Positions 5,571-13,299 of a stretch of 14,113 nt of DNA are shown here, in pieces. Where the stretch lies: the NCBI GenBank assembly GCA_017431185.1, contig JAFRLP010000459.1:1-14113 (forward strand), read 5' to 3'. A model generated the notes under the pieces. It made no database searches. It was not told the origin of the DNA and worked only from the letters and a program-made list of their open reading frames with translations. Made by a program: the position numbers and the translations under genes. Each line of letters begins with the position of its first letter. Position 1 is the stretch's first letter. The DNA comes from Victivallales bacterium. GTDB lineage: Bacteria > Verrucomicrobiota > Lentisphaeria > Oligosphaerales > Oligosphaeraceae.

Positions 5571-7217
5571 CTATTGGTTATGAAGAGTCATCTTCTTCCA
5601 ACCCTCGATTCGCCCTTTGCTTGAGTCAAAGTTCACGCCAATCATACGGATGGGCAGGCTGGCGGACTGAAATTTCTCATAGTAATGGCGGTCCACAATC
5701 TGACTGACCGCCCTCTTCGCGCCCTTGTTCAATTTAAACTCAAAGATGTAGATTGACTTCGCGGTGCGGATGTATGCATCGATACGGCCCTCGCTGGTGC
5801 GGGACTCAGCATCAATGACGCAGCCAAGAAGAAGGAAGGTGATGAAAAAAATCGTTTGATAGTAATATTCGTCTTTCCCGCGAATGTCGTAGGGAATGCT
5901 TGCGAAATAGGCTTGAAGCGTCCGCATGAACAACTCCACGTCATCACCTTGGATTGCGGTCGTGAGCGAAAAGACGATGGAGGACATTGCCGCGTCTTTA
6001 TAGCCGCTGTAGTAGGCCAGCAACTGGGTGTTGAAAGACTGCTCGACTTCATAGTCGGGAAAGCCCAGGCGGTACATGCTTGAGTCCATGGGGCCGGGCA
6101 GGACATCCTTGATGGTAAGGTAACCTGTCTGCCAGAGCAACCCGAGAGGATCGATGTTTTCAATGTCGTATGCTCCAAAGGCCTGGGATGACACAGGTGC
6201 AGCAAGAGCACGCTCGAAATTGAAACGGGTTGTCTTGGCCAGCTCAAAAAGCACCGTGGGCTCGCCGGTCGTGCCCCAATAATTGTCAAACTCGTGGTTT
6301 TTCTCGAAGAAAGTGGAGATGGAGACCGGATTGCAGACGTGGATGTCCGCCTTTGAAAAGCGATAGCCATCGTACCAGACAAGGAGCCGCTTCATCAATT
6401 CGTCTGTGGAGATTCTCTTGTCTTTGGCAGCCACGGCAATCCGCTCTGCGTAATAATGCCTCACCTCCGCCTCCGTAAAACCCAACATTGCCGCGTAGCC
6501 GACGTCCAGCGTGAGGTCTGTCAGGTTGTTCAGTTCAGAAAACAGCGACACATGGCAGAACTTGCTTACGCCAGTCACAAACGCCAGCCGCGTGAACTTC
6601 TCCCCTCTTTTTATGTTCGAGTAGAATCCCTTCAAAACCTTCAGTATTCTCTGGCACTGCAAAGGATTCGAGATGTTGCTCAATATGGGCTTGTCGTATT
6701 CATCCACCAGAATCACGACCTTCTTCTTCACAGACGAGTTGGCCGCATCCTGGATCAGATATTCGAATTGCTTGCCAAGACTACGCCCACGGCGGGGAAT
6801 TCCCAATGCGCGGGACAATTCGTCCAACTCATCCTGCAGGAACTCCCGCACATCCTTGGCCGTCTCCAGGTTGCTGTTGGAGAAATCTATATGGATGACA
6901 GGGTATGGTTCCCATTCGTAGGGCTTGCCATCAATGGCAAGTCCCTTGAACAGCGCCTTCTTGCCTTCGAAAATGGCCTCCAAGGTCGAAAGCAGCAATG
7001 ACTTCCCGAAGCGCCGGGGACGCGACAGAAAATACATCCCCTTGGTGGGCCGAACCAATTGCCAGATGTACTCCGTCTTGTCAACATAGAGGAAATTGCC
7101 CTGTATCAAATCCTCGAAAGTATAAACACTGGTTGTCAAATCCTGTTCCATACGGTTCATCCTGTTGGCAAGTGCATTTGTCTCACATGCCCATCTGTCA
7201 CCAATTCCATTTGTCAT
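5571..7217 (-). CDS. AAA-ATPase with C-terminal PD-(D/E)XK nuclease domain (DUF1703 type)
   Basis: This 548-residue protein is of the AAA-ATPase-like/PD-(D/E)XK family (Pfam AAA-ATPase_like plus PDDEXK_9). The family opening YVDKTE (44-49) is followed by Walker A RPRRFGKS (66-73) and Walker B VVILVDEYDKP (166-176). The nuclease-like end has GRID (477-480, Asp480) and FEFK (492-495, Glu493 and Lys495), so both active sites look intact. The length is typical. The start at ATG 7217 is preceded by a weak AAAGAG; homology alone begins near residue 23, so ATG 7160 or 7151 are alternatives. These genes occur in many copies in gut bacterial genomes, and their function is not established; defence or mobile-element roles have been proposed. 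It sits between the ABC remnant and the polysaccharide locus. Confidence 0.9.
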   Translation of the reverse strand: MTNGIGDRWACETNALANRMNRMEQDLTTSVYTFEDLIQGNFLYVDKTEYIWQLVRPTKGMYFLSRPRRFGKSLLLSTLEAIFEGKKALFKGLAIDGKPYEWEPYPVIHIDFSNSNLETAKDVREFLQDELDELSRALGIPRRGRSLGKQFEYLIQDAANSSVKKKVVILVDEYDKPILSNISNPLQCQRILKVLKGFYSNIKRGEKFTRLAFVTGVSKFCHVSLFSELNNLTDLTLDVGYAAMLGFTEAEVRHYYAERIAVAAKDKRISTDELMKRLLVWYDGYRFSKADIHVCNPVSISTFFEKNHEFDNYWGTTGEPTVLFELAKTTRFNFERALAAPVSSQAFGAYDIENIDPLGLLWQTGYLTIKDVLPGPMDSSMYRLGFPDYEVEQSFNTQLLAYYSGYKDAAMSSIVFSLTTAIQGDDVELFMRTLQAYFASIPYDIRGKDEYYYQTIFFITFLLLGCVIDAESRTSEGRIDAYIRTAKSIYIFEFKLNKGAKRAVSQIVDRHYYEKFQSASLPIRMIGVNFDSSKGRIEGWKKMTLHNQ

Positions 7218-7792
7218 CTGCTCTTTTCTTTAATGTAGTCCGTAATTGCTTTTTTTCCCTCTGACACACCTGTAATTTCTCCTGTGAAAACTTTTTTCCC
7301 AAGAAGAAAATGACGTCGCCCAGCCACTCCAACCGAAGCGGCAGATTCTGGTGAATATTGACAGAGGAGTCGGCATACTACGAATGAATGACAGTTTATT
7401 TTTTCGGTGTCACATAATTTACTGCGACCAATGAACATTGTCAAGAGTATTTCATCCTACCGCCTGTATAAAAACGGCCACAACGACAACGTAATAAAAA
7501 ATCCAATTCAGCATCTTCTTAACAATTACAAAAAAAAGATAATGGTTGCGATTTGAAATCGCTAAAAATGCAGGTACATTTAATATGCCAGCGAAACAGA
7601 GGCATACCTAGTTGGGACGTACCCTGCCGAAAGATTGTCAGTGCCTTGACCAAGCAAAATTTTGGACAGATGCCTCAAAAATCGCCACGGGACAAGGCAT
7701 AGTCAGATTGTGCTTAGCAAGCTTTGCTTGAACAAAGGAAATGCCTTGAAAATAATGATGGGTGGAGGCAAAGCACCCAACAAGAAAAAGAG
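7218..7792. other. 575-base intergenic region without a convincing gene
   Basis: This is AT-rich sequence between the divergent AAA-ATPase and glf genes, and it should hold the promoters of both. I could not place a -10/-35 pair with confidence: TTGTCA 7438-7443 and TATAAA 7467-7472 are 23 bases apart, which is too far. A 15-base near-palindrome GCGATTTGAAATCGC lies at 7548-7562. A 76-codon - strand frame (7444-7214) ends in an ATGA overlap with the AAA-ATPase start but resembles nothing I know. There is no tRNA, CRISPR or clear insertion-sequence end. Confidence 0.5.
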
Positions 7793-8872
7793 ATGGAAAA
7801 CTTTGATGTCCTAGTTGCGGGGGCTGGTATTTGGGGGTGTACGTTAGCACGCCGTCTGGCTGAAATAGGATATCGGGTGCTTGTTCTAGAAGCACGTCCT
7901 GTTGTTGGTGGAAACGTGCGTTGTGAAATAGATCCCGAAACTGGTATTGAAATTCACACGTATGGCTCACATATTTTCCATACTCATTTTCCTGAAGTTT
8001 GGGAGTTCATTAACCGTTTTGTGTCATTCAACGGTTACCAGCACAAAGTGCTGGCATTTTATCAGGGGAAGACTTATTTCTTGCCATTGGGCCTTTCGCT
8101 GATAAACAAGTTCTTCAACGCGGAATTAAAGCCCGGCGAAGTTGATAATTTTTTACAAAACAAATCACACAGAGAAGAACTTTTCAATGCCTTTTTTTTA
8201 GGATATTCTTGCAAGCAATGGGGAAAGCCTCCAGAAGACATCGATTCATCTATCATTAAACGCATTCCTGTGCGCTCAAATTATGATGTAAATTATTTTA
8301 ATGACTACTGGCAGGGAATACCTTCCACTGGATATAACTCTTTTTTTAGACAATTGCTTGCCCATAATAACATCAAGGTTCAATGTGGTAAAGAGTTCAC
8401 TCTGGAGTCAGAATTGTCACGAAAATGCACTTCCGAAAACATCCCTGTTTATTATTCTGGACCGATTGACAAACTTTTCAATTATAAATTCGGATCGCTT
8501 TCTTGGCGAAGCCTGCGCTTTGAACAAGAAAAACTTGACATAGAAGATTTTCAAGGAACAAGTGTTATCAATTACACTGAAATTTCAGTGCCCTATACAC
8601 GCATTCATGAATTTAAACATTTCCATCCTGAAAAGAAAGATATTATGTGCCTGAAAAAAACGATTATCATGCGCGAGTATCCCAAAGCGTGGACATTAGG
8701 TGAGGAACCCTTTTATCCTATCCAGGATTCTGTATCAAAGGCACTTTTTGCACGCTACACGGAGGAAGCTCATCGTTGCTACCCCAATCTTACCCTAGGT
8801 GGCCGTCTAGGTGCCTACAAGTATTATGATATGGACCAAACAATGAAAGCAGCTCTTGACATAGCATTATGA
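7793..8872 (+). CDS. glf: UDP-galactopyranose mutase
   Basis: This FAD-dependent cytoplasmic enzyme converts UDP-galactopyranose to UDP-galactofuranose, the donor for Galf residues in surface glycans. The 359 residues show an N-terminal Rossmann motif GAGIWG (10-15), then EARPVVGGN and HTYGSHIFHT (55-64). These are followed by the family blocks GYSCKQWG, IIKRIPVRSNYDVNYFNDYWQGIP, YYSGPIDKLFNYKFGSLSWRSLRFE, and GGRLGAYKYYDMDQ close to the C-terminus. The length is normal for bacterial Glf. ATG 7793 is chosen because the Rossmann strand begins immediately after it; the frame is open 23 codons further up but without homology. No strong ribosome-binding site is seen (GGAGG 7764-7768 is too distant). 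The stop overlaps the GT2 start by ATGA. The gene is much more AT-rich than the left half of the window, which suggests horizontal origin. Confidence 0.95.
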   Translation: MENFDVLVAGAGIWGCTLARRLAEIGYRVLVLEARPVVGGNVRCEIDPETGIEIHTYGSHIFHTHFPEVWEFINRFVSFNGYQHKVLAFYQGKTYFLPLGLSLINKFFNAELKPGEVDNFLQNKSHREELFNAFFLGYSCKQWGKPPEDIDSSIIKRIPVRSNYDVNYFNDYWQGIPSTGYNSFFRQLLAHNNIKVQCGKEFTLESELSRKCTSENIPVYYSGPIDKLFNYKFGSLSWRSLRFEQEKLDIEDFQGTSVINYTEISVPYTRIHEFKHFHPEKKDIMCLKKTIIMREYPKAWTLGEEPFYPIQDSVSKALFARYTEEAHRCYPNLTLGGRLGAYKYYDMDQTMKAALDIAL

Positions 8873-9930
8873 GCAAAATACTTTCCATCATTGTCCCTTC
8901 CTATAACATGGAGAGATACCTGCCAAAATGCCTTGGTAGCCTCATAGTTGACGAACAGGATCTTCTTCGGAAGTTGGATGTAATTGTCGTTAATGATGGA
9001 AGCAACGACCGCACTAGTGAAATCGCTCATGTTTTCGCGAAGAAATACCCCAATGTTTTCCGTGTAATAGATAAGACTAATGGCAATTATGGCAGCTGTG
9101 TCAATGTGGGGCTAAAGAATCTAAAGGGTGAATTTGTGAAAGTTCTGGATGCAGATGATTGTGTCAATACGTCTGCATTCAAGAATCTCTTGCGGACAAT
9201 AGATTGCTGCGAAAAAGACGTGGATCTGGTTGTCACAGAATTCTATTACGTCGCTCCTGATGGACATAAGATTCAAAAAAGTATATTCAGTTTATCTGAT
9301 AATAAGATATTTACTTTGAACTCATGCTTGGCGTCGCGAAATGATTTGTCTCTTCATGCCATAGCCTATCGCAGTAATATATTCAAGCATTTTAAATATC
9401 AACAGACAGAACAAATATCCTATACTGATTTGGAATGGCGCATTCTTCCTATGGCTTATGTTCGTAAAGGAAAATACATTTCCGATGCGGTGTATCACTA
9501 TCTAATTGGAAGAGATGGTCAAACAGTCAATGAACAAAGATACAACCGTAATTTTCACATGATTAGTACCATTGCACTTAAGTTAGCGCAAGAATGGAAC
9601 GTCATATCTTCGAGCGGAGAAAAGACATCATTAAAGTACGTTCACCATGAGATATACAACTTGCTTGGATTGGTTTATTCTGCGAATTTATTCATGTACT
9701 GGTTAAAAGGTGGTTATCCGTTTCCAAATGATAACATAGACTATTTTGAATCAAAGTTGCAAGAGATTTCTCCAATTTTATACGATGAAATTGCAAATTG
9801 GGTTCTCCCATCGAGATTTTTTCATTGCTATCCTGTACGTTCCTATAGGAAATGGCATACTCGCTATACACCATCCCTTATATTTTACAGCCTGTACTAT
9901 TGGCTTGTCGCGCATTTGAGGCAGAAATAA
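8869..9930 (+). CDS. Glycosyltransferase family 2 (candidate galactofuranosyltransferase)
   Basis: This 353-residue GT-A glycosyltransferase probably works at the cytoplasmic face of the inner membrane. The N-terminal nucleotide-binding fold is clear: LSIIVPSYNMERYL (5-18), VNDGSNDRT (41-49), and the metal-binding DADD (94-97). The C-terminal part is aromatic and basic (HCYPVRSYRKWHTRYTP, then a hydrophobic end) and may lie against the membrane. The start ATG 8869 overlaps the glf stop (ATGA) without a clear ribosome-binding site, which suggests coupling. Because it is paired with glf, transfer of Galf from UDP-Galf is the natural guess, but acceptor and donor are not determined by the sequence. 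Codon and base use match glf and differ from the GC-rich genes on the left. It converges on the GT8 gene with a 21-base gap. Confidence 0.9.
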   Translation: MSKILSIIVPSYNMERYLPKCLGSLIVDEQDLLRKLDVIVVNDGSNDRTSEIAHVFAKKYPNVFRVIDKTNGNYGSCVNVGLKNLKGEFVKVLDADDCVNTSAFKNLLRTIDCCEKDVDLVVTEFYYVAPDGHKIQKSIFSLSDNKIFTLNSCLASRNDLSLHAIAYRSNIFKHFKYQQTEQISYTDLEWRILPMAYVRKGKYISDAVYHYLIGRDGQTVNEQRYNRNFHMISTIALKLAQEWNVISSSGEKTSLKYVHHEIYNLLGLVYSANLFMYWLKGGYPFPNDNIDYFESKLQEISPILYDEIANWVLPSRFFHCYPVRSYRKWHTRYTPSLIFYSLYYWLVAHLRQK

Positions 9931-9951
9931 AACAGTTCTTACCCGACTGTA

Positions 9952-10980
9952 TCAATTGAGCTTGAACAATTTACAATATTTTTCAAAGCGTTCTTTTTCT
10001 TCTCGCCACAATGTATATTTGAACGCACCAGAGGTATTCCATGGTTTATCAGGGCCAGCAAGATGGTAAATAGCAACTTTTTGCTTCTGGTAGAATGTCA
10101 CACTCATCTTGTGGATTTCTGCCAGTTGCAAGTCTGTAAGCATACCATCTGAACTCACTTTCGGCATCGAATTGTATTTAGGAGGGAGGAAACTCATTTT
10201 GTCAGCAAATAAAATATTTAGAATATCCTGCTCATGATAAGCAAGATGGGGGGATTCAAAAGCCATCTTCTCCAAATCCGGTATGCAGTTATTATCTCTC
10301 ATGTATTTCAGATTCAAAAGCATAACGCCTGCATTTATATAGTCGTGCGAATGTGACAATGGAAAAATAGTGCGTTGGAAATAAGGCGAGTGAATGACAG
10401 CGGCATCACGGACAGCCGCCAAAGGTGAATTATCCAATGGCCATTCTTGCAATTCATGAAGATCGCCTTGGATGAGGACATCGCAATCCAAAAATAGCAA
10501 TCTGTCTAAATCAGGGAAAAAATTCGGAAGGGCGAATTTCAATAGAGTGGTCTTGGAAAGGTGGCTTCCACTTCTTTCCGTGAAAGGCAGTTGAGACTCA
10601 GGGACGGTTTGAATCCCAGCATGAGGGAATAAGCATGTTGCATATTGTTTTTGTTCCTCGCTGCAGGACGAAAGCAAAAAATAGATTTGATAAGGAGTGT
10701 CCTGATGTTCAACCAGTGTCCATGCCGCAAGAAGCATTGTGTCAAAGTAAGACTTGTCTGTGATAAATGCCACAGGAAATGCGTTTTTTTCCGGCTTTTT
10801 GTTAATTTTCTTCACAGTGTCCGCAATTTCCTCATCCTTCACATCCATGCATTGCTGTTTCATTAGCCAATCTATTTTCTCCTCAATCGACAAAAGTCGT
10901 TTTTGCATTTCTAGAAGACCGGAACGTTGTGCAAAACTAGTAACGAGCCGTTGTTTGATTTTCTGAAAGATTGACATCAT
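9952..10980 (-). CDS. Glycosyltransferase family 8 protein (LPS galactosyl/glucosyltransferase-like)
   Basis: This is a retaining GT-A glycosyltransferase. The core begins AFPVAFITDKSYFDTML, has the metal-binding DCD in RLLFLDCDVLIQGDL at about 160-173, NAGVMLLNL in the middle, and the family ending IYHLAGPDKPWN. GT8 enzymes add glucose or galactose to LPS cores or other surface glycans. The first 60 residues are an extra Leu/Lys/Glu-rich helix, probably a coiled coil, preceded by a basic amphipathic stretch. The start is decided by AAGGA at 10991-10987: the ATG at 10986 touches it, while ATG 10980 (MMSIFQK) is six bases away and 10977 nine. It follows the GT39-like gene by a few bases, so it is the last gene of the - strand run. 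Confidence 0.9.
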   Translation of the reverse strand: MMSIFQKIKQRLVTSFAQRSGLLEMQKRLLSIEEKIDWLMKQQCMDVKDEEIADTVKKINKKPEKNAFPVAFITDKSYFDTMLLAAWTLVEHQDTPYQIYFLLSSCSEEQKQYATCLFPHAGIQTVPESQLPFTERSGSHLSKTTLLKFALPNFFPDLDRLLFLDCDVLIQGDLHELQEWPLDNSPLAAVRDAAVIHSPYFQRTIFPLSHSHDYINAGVMLLNLKYMRDNNCIPDLEKMAFESPHLAYHEQDILNILFADKMSFLPPKYNSMPKVSSDGMLTDLQLAEIHKMSVTFYQKQKVAIYHLAGPDKPWNTSGAFKYTLWREEKERFEKYCKLFKLN

Positions 10981-10989
10981 TATCATTCC

Positions 10990-12228
10990 TTAAACTTCAG
11001 AGTTTCTTGTAGCATTGACATTGTAGGTGGAGCAAGGCAGGACATTCGACAGGAAGACGGCAGCCAAAAGACCAAGAAGCGGCATGACATATAGTGTGAA
11101 ACGGCCGTCATTGTCATTGAAAGTCAACATGACTACCAATGTATGGGCGACAATCATGGCTATGGCTGCTTGACAGATGGGATGCCTGTAGTAACGCATA
11201 GCCCCAGCGACAGCAAGAATGAAGAGGGGAAGATAGAGTACTAGCAGGAAGGCATTGTGTATTCCGGAATATCCAGGGCGAATTTTAAGAAACATCATGG
11301 CAGCACGTTTGATTGCCAGCCATGAACAAGCAACTGGATGCCTTACGATATACCCCAAGGCAGTAATATAATCTTGTTTAGCAGGAGGGGACGGCATTTT
11401 GACGCGCCAAAGCGGTTCACACCAGACGACCTCGCCCGCATAGAGTTTGACGACAGGGCTTTGCTCTTCAATTCCGCGTCTGGCGTTACCCAGACCAAAG
11501 GCACATCCCAAAAAGAGAAGAATGGTGGCAATGCAGAGCAAGATGCGCCAACGGCATTTCAGAGGTAAGCGAAGACTCCAAAAAAGCGCGGCTGCTGGCA
11601 GGAGAATCCAACCTGTTGGGCGTAATGTTGCACAAAGAAACAAGAGGACAAAGCAGATTGCATAGCGCCACGGATGCTGGGAATCGGGAAGAAGGAGAAG
11701 CCATGTTGCAAAACATACAGCGGCTGTGTATGGAGTGTCCGTGCTTACAAAACATGTCCAAGCCGTCAGTTCCGCATTCAGCACGAAAAAGAGCCCCGTA
11801 AGGAGAGCAGCATGTTGATTGACGAGACGATTGGCTAGAAGCATGACAACCAACAACGAAGCAAGCTGGAGAATAACCTGAAGGGCAATCACCCCCGTTA
11901 AGCCAATGCCAGCACGCAGACAAACAGTCACCACCCAGATATAGCCACGATAACTGGGTTGCTCATCTTCCAGTGGTTCTCCTACCAAGAGGTGTTCTGC
12001 ACCACGAAGATATCGTGCGCTATCCTGGCAAAAACGGATACCTTCTGGAACTGTAGTACGCCATTTCTCCATGTTTTGTGCGCCGCTGGCGGGAAAAATT
12101 CCTGGATGTGTCAGCAGCAACATAGCCAATGCCAGAACAAGGATGGAATATAATGCATAGCCACACCAGAACGGCAGAAGGTGTTCTCCTCGGATATGAT
12201 GTAAAAACATTGACATTCTTCGTTTCAT
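10990..12228 (-). CDS. Multi-span membrane glycosyltransferase, GT39/ArnT-like (GT-C fold)
   Basis: This 412-residue polytopic inner-membrane protein has about nine or ten hydrophobic segments, the first at about 18-40. A periplasmic loop after the first segment contains an acidic residue (Asp69 in RFCQDSARYL), the place of the catalytic Asp in GT-C enzymes. A later loop has FVSTDTPYTAA. GT-C enzymes use polyprenyl-phosphate sugars at the periplasmic face, so this protein probably modifies a glycan or lipid there. ATG 12228 is chosen because AAGGA (12240-12236) lies seven bases upstream and it begins one base after the GT9 stop; the longer frame to 12276 overlaps GT9. No close relative is recognised and the sugar is unknown. 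It is also possible that it is a membrane protein without transferase activity. Confidence 0.8.
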   Translation of the reverse strand: MKRRMSMFLHHIRGEHLLPFWCGYALYSILVLALAMLLLTHPGIFPASGAQNMEKWRTTVPEGIRFCQDSARYLRGAEHLLVGEPLEDEQPSYRGYIWVVTVCLRAGIGLTGVIALQVILQLASLLVVMLLANRLVNQHAALLTGLFFVLNAELTAWTCFVSTDTPYTAAVCFATWLLLLPDSQHPWRYAICFVLLFLCATLRPTGWILLPAAALFWSLRLPLKCRWRILLCIATILLFLGCAFGLGNARRGIEEQSPVVKLYAGEVVWCEPLWRVKMPSPPAKQDYITALGYIVRHPVACSWLAIKRAAMMFLKIRPGYSGIHNAFLLVLYLPLFILAVAGAMRYYRHPICQAAIAMIVAHTLVVMLTFNDNDGRFTLYVMPLLGLLAAVFLSNVLPCSTYNVNATRNSEV

Positions 12229-12229
12229 T

Positions 12230-13258
12230 CTATTTTCCTTGCTGCTTAAAAAATGGTTGGCAGGCTTCCCATACATCAGCGACAGTGTGTGTTAGAATGC
12301 AAGGAGTGGAAAGAGGGCAAGCCATGCACAAGCATCCCTCGCAGGGTGGGTGTGGGAGCAAAATGGCATGGTCTGTCCCGTATGGTTCCCAGACTCCCGG
12401 CGGATTCCGAGCTGAAAAAATGCAAACACATTTCAAGCCCACCGACACGGCCAGATGCATTACCCCTGTGTCATTTCCAACGTAAAAGCTGCAACGACGC
12501 AATACCTCTGCCGAAACCCCAACTGTTGCCGTCACAATCGTCCCTTCAAATTTTCCACGTACTCTCTCCATCGCCTCCACATCCCCAGGGCCTCCAAATA
12601 AAACCAGATAACCACCTGCATCCGACAGACGGCGAGCCAACTCCTCAAACCTCTCCAAGGGCCAGCGCTGCGAAGAACGATTTCCACCTACCGCCATCGC
12701 CACCAACACACGCCCCTTTGGAAACTTTCGCGTAAATTTATCTGCCTCCCGTGCATAGTCCTCTCGCTTTGGCAATGTAAAATTCCCACAATCCATGCAC
12801 GGAATCTCAACTCCCAACGGAGACAGCAACCCCAACAGTTCGTCCGCTGCCTTTGGCAGATGCTCTCCCTGCAAAATCGATGACGGAGCCAGAATCTGAC
12901 GTGCCCCCGCCATCCGCAGAAACAACACCATATTCCGCAACAACGCCTTTTCCAAAGGCGGAGCCGCTGGTATCCCCACAATTCCAATTTCCACTCCATG
13001 ACGGCGCAACTGCCACGCCAACTTCAAGCGCATTCCATGACGCTTTAGCCAGCCGCCCTCCACAGGAAACGACAGAAAATCATCTACCAAACCGCGCCCT
13101 TCCAGAATTGCACGCGCCCCCACAAACTGCCCAGTCTCTTCTGCCTGACTCAACAATAGAATGCGAGCATGCGGATAATTGTCACGCAGCAAATGCAACA
13201 TTGGAAGCATCACCAGACTGTCCCCCAACCGACAAAAACTAAACACCAAAATATTCAT
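12230..13258 (-). CDS. Glycosyltransferase family 9 (heptosyltransferase-like)
   Basis: This 342-residue GT-B enzyme is of the ADP-heptose:LPS heptosyltransferase family. The N-terminal ILVFSFCRLGDSLVMLP carries the Gly-Asp of the family. The C-terminal half has AVGGNRSSQRWPLERFEELA and GNDTGVMHLAVSVGLKCVCIF, the nucleotide-sugar site. It ends in the Cys-containing tail typical of GT9 (CEGCLCMACPLSTPC). Together with an LPS-type locus it argues for a Gram-negative cell. ATG 13258 is chosen because the first strand of the fold begins there. ATG 13297 is open in frame, with AGGAG eleven bases upstream, and would add 13 residues. The gene follows the GT4 stop closely and is followed one base later by the GT39-like gene. 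The actual sugar may not be heptose. Confidence 0.9.
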   Translation of the reverse strand: MNILVFSFCRLGDSLVMLPMLHLLRDNYPHARILLLSQAEETGQFVGARAILEGRGLVDDFLSFPVEGGWLKRHGMRLKLAWQLRRHGVEIGIVGIPAAPPLEKALLRNMVLFLRMAGARQILAPSSILQGEHLPKAADELLGLLSPLGVEIPCMDCGNFTLPKREDYAREADKFTRKFPKGRVLVAMAVGGNRSSQRWPLERFEELARRLSDAGGYLVLFGGPGDVEAMERVRGKFEGTIVTATVGVSAEVLRRCSFYVGNDTGVMHLAVSVGLKCVCIFSARNPPGVWEPYGTDHAILLPHPPCEGCLCMACPLSTPCILTHTVADVWEACQPFFKQQGK

Positions 13259-13299
13259 CGGATTCTCTCGATTATATTGCCTGTCCAGCCATCTCATGT

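Noticed and set aside
7438..7472. Possible promoter TTGTCA ... TATAAA before glf
   Set aside because: The spacing of 23 bases is well outside the usual 16-19, and it is over 300 bases from the gene.
7638..7970. 110-codon - strand frame over the glf start
   Set aside because: Antisense to the Rossmann region of glf; no recognisable features.
9932..9950. ACAGT/ACTGT inverted repeat between GT2 and GT8 stops
   Set aside because: A five-base stem with a nine-base loop and no U-run could arise by chance; a shared terminator is expected here but not shown.
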